Shown here: positions 59,680 through 64,000 of the stretch, piece by piece
Layout: each line of letters begins with the position of its first letter
Numbering within the stretch: position 1 is the stretch's first letter
Assembly (NCBI RefSeq): GCF_017873095.1
Contig: NZ_JAGGJU010000016.1
Span: forward strand, 1 to 64,000
Direction: 5' to 3'
DNA: 64,000 nucleotides
From: Heterorhizobium halophytocola
Lineage (GTDB): Bacteria > Pseudomonadota > Alphaproteobacteria > Rhizobiales > Rhizobiaceae
Notes under the pieces: model-generated
Databases searched by the model: none
The model's input: only the letters and a program-made list of their open reading frames with translations
What the model was told of the DNA's origin: nothing
Program-made: the position numbers and the translations under genes

Positions 59680-60279
59680 TTGAGCGTCAACGTGTTTCGG
59701 GTTCCATTTCTCGTTGCCATAGCACTGGCAATCGCCTTTGGCGGCGGCATCGCTTCGGCAATTTCGGCCCTCAATGCGTCGGTCGGAGCCGGAGCGATCC
59801 AGGTTGGTGTCTGGCATGCCTTTCCCAAGGCGCAGACGGCGCAGGCCGACCCTTATGCCAAAGCCCATCGGGCCCGGACCGGCAAGCTGCTCTATGGCAG
59901 TGCCGAGGGGCTGACCTTCACGGCCGAGACGGACGAGAGCGGCGAACGGCTGATCGCCACCTGCAGCTACCGCGTCCACGGCACACCGCCGCCGGCGCGG
60001 ATCTTCACCCTCTATGCGGCGAGACGCAACGGCACCTGGCTGAAGCCGGACAGCGCCCTGCCCGGCGCCTATAACTCGCTCGCCCTGCCACGGCGCCCCG
60101 ACGGACAGATCGAGGTGACCGTGTCGCCGACCGCCAAGCCGTTCAACTGGCTGGCCCTTCCCGATGCCGGCAATTTCACCCTGGTGCTGACGCTGTTCGA
60201 CACGCCGGCGGCCGGCAATTCCGGCCTGATCAGCTACGACATGCCCAAGGTGGAAAAGATCGGATGCGGCCATGAGTAG
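59680..60279 (+). CDS. DUF1214-domain protein
   Basis: 199-residue membrane-anchored protein. N-terminal hydrophobic segment FLVAIALAIAFGGGIASAIS, then a periplasmic beta-rich domain with VGVWHAFPKAQTAQADPYAK, LTFTAETDESGERL and NWLALPDAGNFTLVLTLFDT (DUF1214 pattern). Starts at TTG after GAGAGGG, or at a GTG four codons later. Overlaps the following DUF1254 gene by 8 bp; the two domains nearly always occur together. Confidence 0.88.
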   Translation: MSVNVFRVPFLVAIALAIAFGGGIASAISALNASVGAGAIQVGVWHAFPKAQTAQADPYAKAHRARTGKLLYGSAEGLTFTAETDESGERLIATCSYRVHGTPPPARIFTLYAARRNGTWLKPDSALPGAYNSLALPRRPDGQIEVTVSPTAKPFNWLALPDAGNFTLVLTLFDTPAAGNSGLISYDMPKVEKIGCGHE

Positions 60280-60829
60280 GATGGGCGCTTTGCTGCTGGC
60301 GCTGCTCAGCGGACTGATCGGTGCGGCCCTGCTGCACATCGTCATCGTGCTGTCGGTGCCGAGCTTCACCGGCCAGGACGCCTATACTAGGGCGGCCGCG
60401 GAAGGGGATTTCAACCAGTTCTCGACGCTGTCTGGCGAGCGGGATGCGGCGGGGCTGATGAGCGTCGATCCGTTCATCCGCACGGCGGTCTGCCATTTCG
60501 ACCTGGCCGAGCGGGCGGTGCGGCTGCTGGCGCCGAGCAATCACGACTTCTGGTCGGTCTCCGTGTTCGACCGGGCCGCCAATGAAGTGTTCAGCATGAA
60601 CGACCGCACATCGGTCGGCGGCATGCTCGACCTGGTGGTCGCCTCCAGCGAGCAGGTGGCCCGCATCCGCAAGGCGGCCAACAGCGAACTGGCATCGTCG
60701 ATCATCGTCGACATGAAAGGTGGCCAGGGCTATGTGGTGCTGCGCGCCATGGTGCCGCAGCAAAGCTTCGAAGACGAAGCGCTCGATTTTCTCGACAGTG
60801 CCAGCTGCCTGCCCCTGTCGGTCAACTGA
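60272..60829 (+). CDS. DUF1254-domain protein
   Basis: 185 residues. N-terminal membrane segment LLLALLSGLIGAALLHIVIV, then VDPFIRTAVCHFDLAERAVR, LAPSNHDFWSVSVFDRAANE and VFSMNDRT (DUF1254 pattern). Partner of the DUF1214 gene just upstream, with which it overlaps and is presumably co-translated. Role unknown; both are envelope proteins by topology. Confidence 0.88.
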   Translation: MSRMGALLLALLSGLIGAALLHIVIVLSVPSFTGQDAYTRAAAEGDFNQFSTLSGERDAAGLMSVDPFIRTAVCHFDLAERAVRLLAPSNHDFWSVSVFDRAANEVFSMNDRTSVGGMLDLVVASSEQVARIRKAANSELASSIIVDMKGGQGYVVLRAMVPQQSFEDEALDFLDSASCLPLSVN

Positions 60830-60994
60830 CCGGCGAACCGGGTCGGTGCAAGCCGGCGCCGGGGCGTGTCACAGGGTCGCCATGGCCGTGCCACCGCACC
60901 CTTTGCAGGTTTTTCAGGATCGCCTGGGACGAACCGCCGGCCCCTGGTTCCGGCCACCGCCAGGGCAGCCGCGTTTGCGGGCCATGATCGTCGA

Positions 60995-61180
60995 TCAGCT
61001 GGTGACAGGCTTGCCGGGCTTGGGCTTGCGCGGGCCAGGCTTGGTCACGGATTTCGCCAGCTCCTCGACACGCTCGTAACGCGGCCCGGTAAACAGCAGG
61101 ATCTTGCCGAGTGCGCCGGACGCGGCCGCCCGGCTGGCACTTGCCGCTCTGCGCGGCGTCATCTTGATTACTTCCGCCAT
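60995..61180 (-). CDS. Small basic conserved-type protein
   Basis: 61 residues: MAEVIKMTPRRAASASRAAA, GKILLFTGPRYERVEELAKS and a Pro/Lys tail. The ILLFTGxRYER block looks like a conserved short motif. GGAGAG lies 5-6 nt before the ATG. Cytosolic, strongly basic. Function unknown. Confidence 0.7.
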   Translation of the reverse strand: MAEVIKMTPRRAASASRAAASGALGKILLFTGPRYERVEELAKSVTKPGPRKPKPGKPVTS

Positions 61181-61535
61181 AGGTCTCTCCATAAGGGCTG
61201 TTGCGAGACGGACGAAGACTGACCAATTTCATCCTGCCCCGTCGCTACGGGGCCGGCGCATCCTCCCATGTCGTCATGGCGGTGTGACACGGCGAGACAT
61301 CTGCGCCTTTCTCGGTGCGCCAGCACTCGTATATTAGAAAGACTTACTTTCCCGAGGCTTGCGCAATTCAAGGCATCGCAACATCCGGTCGATCCCGCTT
61401 TCGAGATACCAAGACATGCTGCATGCACGTCGATTCCGGATAAAAACAGATCACCATAGCATAGTTAACAATCTCATAAGGGATTTGCGCTAGCGTGAGG
61501 GGAATGTATCGCGTTGGATCAGGTTGTTTTGCGTC
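61181..61535. other. Divergent intergenic region upstream of DUF2336 gene
   Basis: 355 bases without a gene. 61430-61500 is AT-rich (AAAAACAGATCACCATAGCA, GTTAACAATCTCATAAGGG) and should contain the promoter of the DUF2336 gene. No known RNA element recognised. Confidence 0.4.
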
Positions 61536-62564
61536 GTGAGTGAAGAATTTCGTGCACTGGAGCGGACAGGGGCCGCTCGTAGAAAGGACATCGTGCTGAT
61601 GGCGACCGTCACAGGGTTCGAGAGCCTGACCCAGCCGTCGAAATCGGAGCTTCGCCAGTTCGCCGAATTGTTCGCACCGCTGTTTGCCGCATCGAGCGAC
61701 GAGGCCCGCCGCCAGGCCGTGGCGGCACTGTCGCAAAGCGATCAGGTGCCGACCGCCGTCGCCCTGTTTATCGCCAGCCAGCCGATCGCGGTGGCCGCAC
61801 CCTTCCTCGCCGCCTCGCCCTGCCTGTCCGACGATTTGCTGATCACCGTTGCCCGCACGCAGGGGCTCGACCATGCCCGCGCCATCGTCAAGCGCGACCG
61901 GCTGTCGCCACGGGTGATCGATGCGCTGGTGGACCTGCGCCACGAAATCCGCATGCCGCGAAGCCTTGAGACGACCGCAGCATCGACGCGGGCAACCGCC
62001 GCCGACGAGGCCGAACGCCGCGCCCGCGAGGCGGAACGGACCGAGCGCCGGGCGCGCGAAGAAAAGGTCCGCCGCACGATCAAGACCCTGGCCGGCCATG
62101 GCGGCGCGCCCGGCCGCCGCGACCGCACCGGCCTTCGCACCATCACCCCGATGCAGGAAGCGCTGATGGTGCGCTTTGCCCGCAATCGCGAGACCGGCGC
62201 CTTTGCCACCGCCCTTGCCGACGCGCTGTCGTCCAGCCGCTGGCTGGCCGAACGGATCATGCTCGACATCTCGGGCCGCCAGCTGGCAACCACGCTGGTG
62301 GCGATCGCCATGCAGGTCGGCGACATTCTCGACGTGCTCGGCACCCTCTATCCGCAGCTGAACGAGCGCCAGGGCAGCGACACGCGGGCCGAAAAGATCC
62401 TCGCAACGCTCGATCCGGCCGAATGCGAGGAGCGCATCGAGGCCTGGTACCGCGCCGACAGCTACACCTATACCCCGCTGCCTGTCGCCCATCCGATCAC
62501 CGGCCAATCCGCAAGCCCTGGCGACGGCCGCGACCGGCCGGCCCTGCGCCACCGCAGCGCCTGA
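61536..62564 (+). CDS. DUF2336 protein
   Basis: 342-residue cytosolic helical-repeat protein of the alphaproteobacterial DUF2336 family: FAELFAPLFAASSDEARRQA, VALFIASQPIAVAAPFLAAS, LDHARAIVKRDRLSPRVIDA, a charged Arg/Glu-rich coil (about 155-185), and a second helical half. The start is uncertain: GTG at 61536 is used; an ATG at 61599 (MATVTGFESL) has AAAGGA nearby. Function unknown. The stop codon lies in an 18-bp tandem duplication. Confidence 0.85.
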   Translation: MSEEFRALERTGAARRKDIVLMATVTGFESLTQPSKSELRQFAELFAPLFAASSDEARRQAVAALSQSDQVPTAVALFIASQPIAVAAPFLAASPCLSDDLLITVARTQGLDHARAIVKRDRLSPRVIDALVDLRHEIRMPRSLETTAASTRATAADEAERRAREAERTERRAREEKVRRTIKTLAGHGGAPGRRDRTGLRTITPMQEALMVRFARNRETGAFATALADALSSSRWLAERIMLDISGRQLATTLVAIAMQVGDILDVLGTLYPQLNERQGSDTRAEKILATLDPAECEERIEAWYRADSYTYTPLPVAHPITGQSASPGDGRDRPALRHRSA

Positions 62565-62588
62565 GCCTTCCGCAGCGCCTGAGCCTTC
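62553..62588. repeat. Perfect 18-bp tandem duplication across a stop codon
   Basis: CGCAGCGCCTGAGCCTTC occurs twice back to back (62553-62570, 62571-62588). The unit includes the TGA stop of the DUF2336 gene and is six codons long, so the stop is repeated in frame. Confidence 0.96.
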
Positions 62589-62692
62589 CGCCGCCCCGCT
62601 CCGCGCCCGTCTGAAATATCCCGTCTATGCGCCGGACGGCGCGACGGATCCCGTGTTCCCATCCCCGCCGAATTGCTCTAGGACCTGAGGCC

Positions 62693-63043
62693 ATGCGTCT
62701 CAGATCCGATATCTTCGCCTCCGCCCTTGTACGCCGCGTCTTCAGCGACGGCGGTTTTGCCGCGATCGAGCGCAAGGGCGCCGAGCAGGCCGGGGCGATC
62801 TTCATCCGCCAGCGCTTTCGCGACGGACTGGAGACCCTCTACGGGCCCGCGCCGCAGAGCTATTTCGCCGAGGACGAGGACGCCGATCCGGGCGGGCGCC
62901 GGTTCGAGGTCCGGCTTGACAGGGTCGAGGCCGACACGGTGGCCGAGACGATCGCGCGCGAAAGCAAATGGGACGGCGATCTGTGGCTGATCGAGATCGA
63001 GGTCGACGCGATCGGCGACCTGATCGAGCTTGCCGACGGCTGA
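62693..63043 (+). CDS. DUF1491 protein
   Basis: 116-residue cytosolic protein: SDIFASALVRRVFSDGGFAA, GAEQAGAIFIRQRF and DLWLIEIEVDAIGDLIELAD at the C-terminus, typical of DUF1491, a small alphaproteobacterial family of unknown function. AGGA/GAGG lie 4-9 nt before the ATG. It follows the DUF2336 gene in the same direction, an arrangement common in rhizobia. Confidence 0.9.
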   Translation: MRLRSDIFASALVRRVFSDGGFAAIERKGAEQAGAIFIRQRFRDGLETLYGPAPQSYFAEDEDADPGGRRFEVRLDRVEADTVAETIARESKWDGDLWLIEIEVDAIGDLIELADG

Positions 63044-63180
63044 GCCGACCACCGCTGCGTGCCGCGCAAATTTAATTGAACGCCCGCCGTTGAAACCTTT
63101 TCAAATGCCGGCCCGTTTGGTCTCCGGACCCGCCGTGGCGCAGCCGGCCCATGGCAAAGACGCCCCCGGCAGGACATTTG

Positions 63181-64000
63181 ATGCAAGACACCGTGAAACT
63201 CCTTTCCATCGGGACCGCCGTCCCGCCGCATGTCATCGACCAGCGCGACGCCGCAAGGGCATCGCATCAGGCTTTTTCCTCCCGCTTTGCCGATTTCGAA
63301 CGCCTGGCAAAGGTGTTCGAAAGTTCCGGCATCCGCCGCCGCTACGGCGTGCGGCCGATCGAATGGTATCTGGCGACGCCGGACTGGCCCGACCGCAACA
63401 AGGTCTTTATCGAGGGCGCCACCGATCTCTTCATTGCCGCCGCCGACAAGGCGCTGCAGGCGGCGGGCCTTGCCGCCGGCGATGTCGACACGGTCGTGAC
63501 GGTGTCCTCGACCGGCATCGCGACCCCCAGCCTCGAGGCCTTCGCCGCATCGCGGATGGGATTCCGGCCGGATGTCGAACGGGTCCCGGTGTTCGGACTT
63601 GGCTGTGCCGGCGGCGTTTCCGGTTTCTCGATCGCCTCGCGGCTTGCCGCCTCGCGTCCCGGATCGACCGTGCTGCTGGTGGCGGTCGAGACCTGCACGC
63701 TGGCATTTCGCATGGACAAGCTGACCAAGGCCAATATCGTCGCCACCGCGCTGTTCGGCGACGGGGCGGCGGCCTGCGTGCTGCGGGCAACCGCCAACGG
63801 CATCGCCGAGGTGGAAATGAGCGGCCAGCACATGTGGCCCGACACGCTCGAGATCATGGGCTGGAGCGTCGAGACCGAGGGGCTCGGAGTGATCTTCGAC
63901 CGGGCGATCCCGCCCTTTGCCACCGAGAATGTGGCCCCCGCGGTGACCGCGATCCTGGCGCGCGGCGACCTGACGGCCGACGATATAGACCGCTTCGCCT
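63181..64000 (+). CDS. Type III polyketide synthase (chalcone/stilbene synthase-like), 3' end outside window
   Basis: The first 273 codons are present and open to the window end. A thiolase-fold synthase that condenses acyl-CoA starters with malonyl-CoA. LLSIGTAVPPHVI at the start, RYGVRPIEWYLAT, DVDTVVTVSSTGIATPSLEA, and the active-site Cys in VFGLGCAGGVSGF (about residue 143), then ALFGDGAAACVL. The His and Asn of the triad lie beyond the window. In bacteria such enzymes make alkylresorcinols, pyrones or phloroglucinols; the product here is unknown. AGGA lies 8-9 nt before the ATG. Confidence 0.93.
   Translation, partial: MQDTVKLLSIGTAVPPHVIDQRDAARASHQAFSSRFADFERLAKVFESSGIRRRYGVRPIEWYLATPDWPDRNKVFIEGATDLFIAAADKALQAAGLAAGDVDTVVTVSSTGIATPSLEAFAASRMGFRPDVERVPVFGLGCAGGVSGFSIASRLAASRPGSTVLLVAVETCTLAFRMDKLTKANIVATALFGDGAAACVLRATANGIAEVEMSGQHMWPDTLEIMGWSVETEGLGVIFDRAIPPFATENVAPAVTAILARGDLTADDIDRFA

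Noticed and set aside
62860..63831. A 323-codon minus frame opposite the polyketide synthase
   Set aside because: The plus frame has clear thiolase-fold motifs including the active-site Cys. The minus frame has none.
1..64000. tRNA, rRNA or complete insertion sequence anywhere in the window
   Set aside because: No cloverleaf-type tRNA, rRNA segment, transposase or paired terminal inverted repeats were recognised on either strand by reading; a tRNAscan and ISfinder search would be decisive.

Overview
The window looks like the chromosome of a member of the Rhizobiaceae (Alphaproteobacteria, Hyphomicrobiales). It is GC-rich and codes densely on both strands. It carries HWE and HisKA_2 histidine kinases, a LOV kinase with a single-domain regulator, DUF2336, DUF1491 and DUF1214/DUF1254 proteins, a gene-transfer-agent-like (GTA) head cluster, and the short C-rich palindromic repeats common between rhizobial genes. 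I found no rRNA, tRNA, CRISPR array or complete insertion sequence. Several very long antisense frames are GC artefacts and are left out.

Layout. 0-12 kb: a leftward GTA or prophage head module in the classical order g1-like protein, large terminase, portal, DUF6107-type protein, prohead protease, major capsid protein. Unrelated genes sit inside it: a GH19-type lysozyme, a 44-residue orphan gene, a TetR/SDR pair with three operator copies, and an RGS-like protein. 11.7-15.4 kb: an orphan BrnA-like antitoxin and a copper operon (copA-cueR-copZ) behind a perfect CueR box. 15.4-19.4 kb: a LOV histidine kinase, a single-domain regulator and a large GAF/PAS HWE kinase. 19.5-24 kb: an HxlR/old-yellow-enzyme pair, a YcxB-like gene with a damaged 5' end, a decayed second copy of the OYE 3' end, and a DUF2235 hydrolase. 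24-33.7 kb: a diguanylate cyclase, small stress-type proteins, an FAD protein, an ArsR/SRPBCC pair with a leaderless-type promoter, a MOSC protein, a 56-bp minisatellite, a GST/HxlR pair and a GNAT enzyme. 34-45.4 kb: a five-PAS GGDEF-EAL protein, TetR/hydrolase and AraC/quinone-reductase pairs, a membrane HWE kinase and a YihY protein. 45.6-51 kb: two more RGS-like proteins around an ornithine-cyclodeaminase homologue, then argP, cheW and an argO-type exporter. 52-64 kb: an epimerase, a YcgN protein, a class A penicillin-binding protein, another diguanylate cyclase, a fourth RGS-like protein, DUF1214/1254, DUF2336, DUF1491 and the start of a type III polyketide synthase.

The most unusual signal is a set of four dispersed paralogues (2543-3382, 45653-46360, 47599-48213, 58851-59498). 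They share a YPD start signature (three of four) and a helical pattern strongly reminiscent of the RGS domain of eukaryotic G-protein signalling. One lies inside the GTA module. No G-alpha-like partner is visible here. Signal transduction is heavily represented: three HWE/HisKA_2 kinases, three GGDEF proteins and a CheW. Many metabolic genes are paired with a divergent local regulator (TetR, HxlR twice, AraC) or preceded by one (ArsR).
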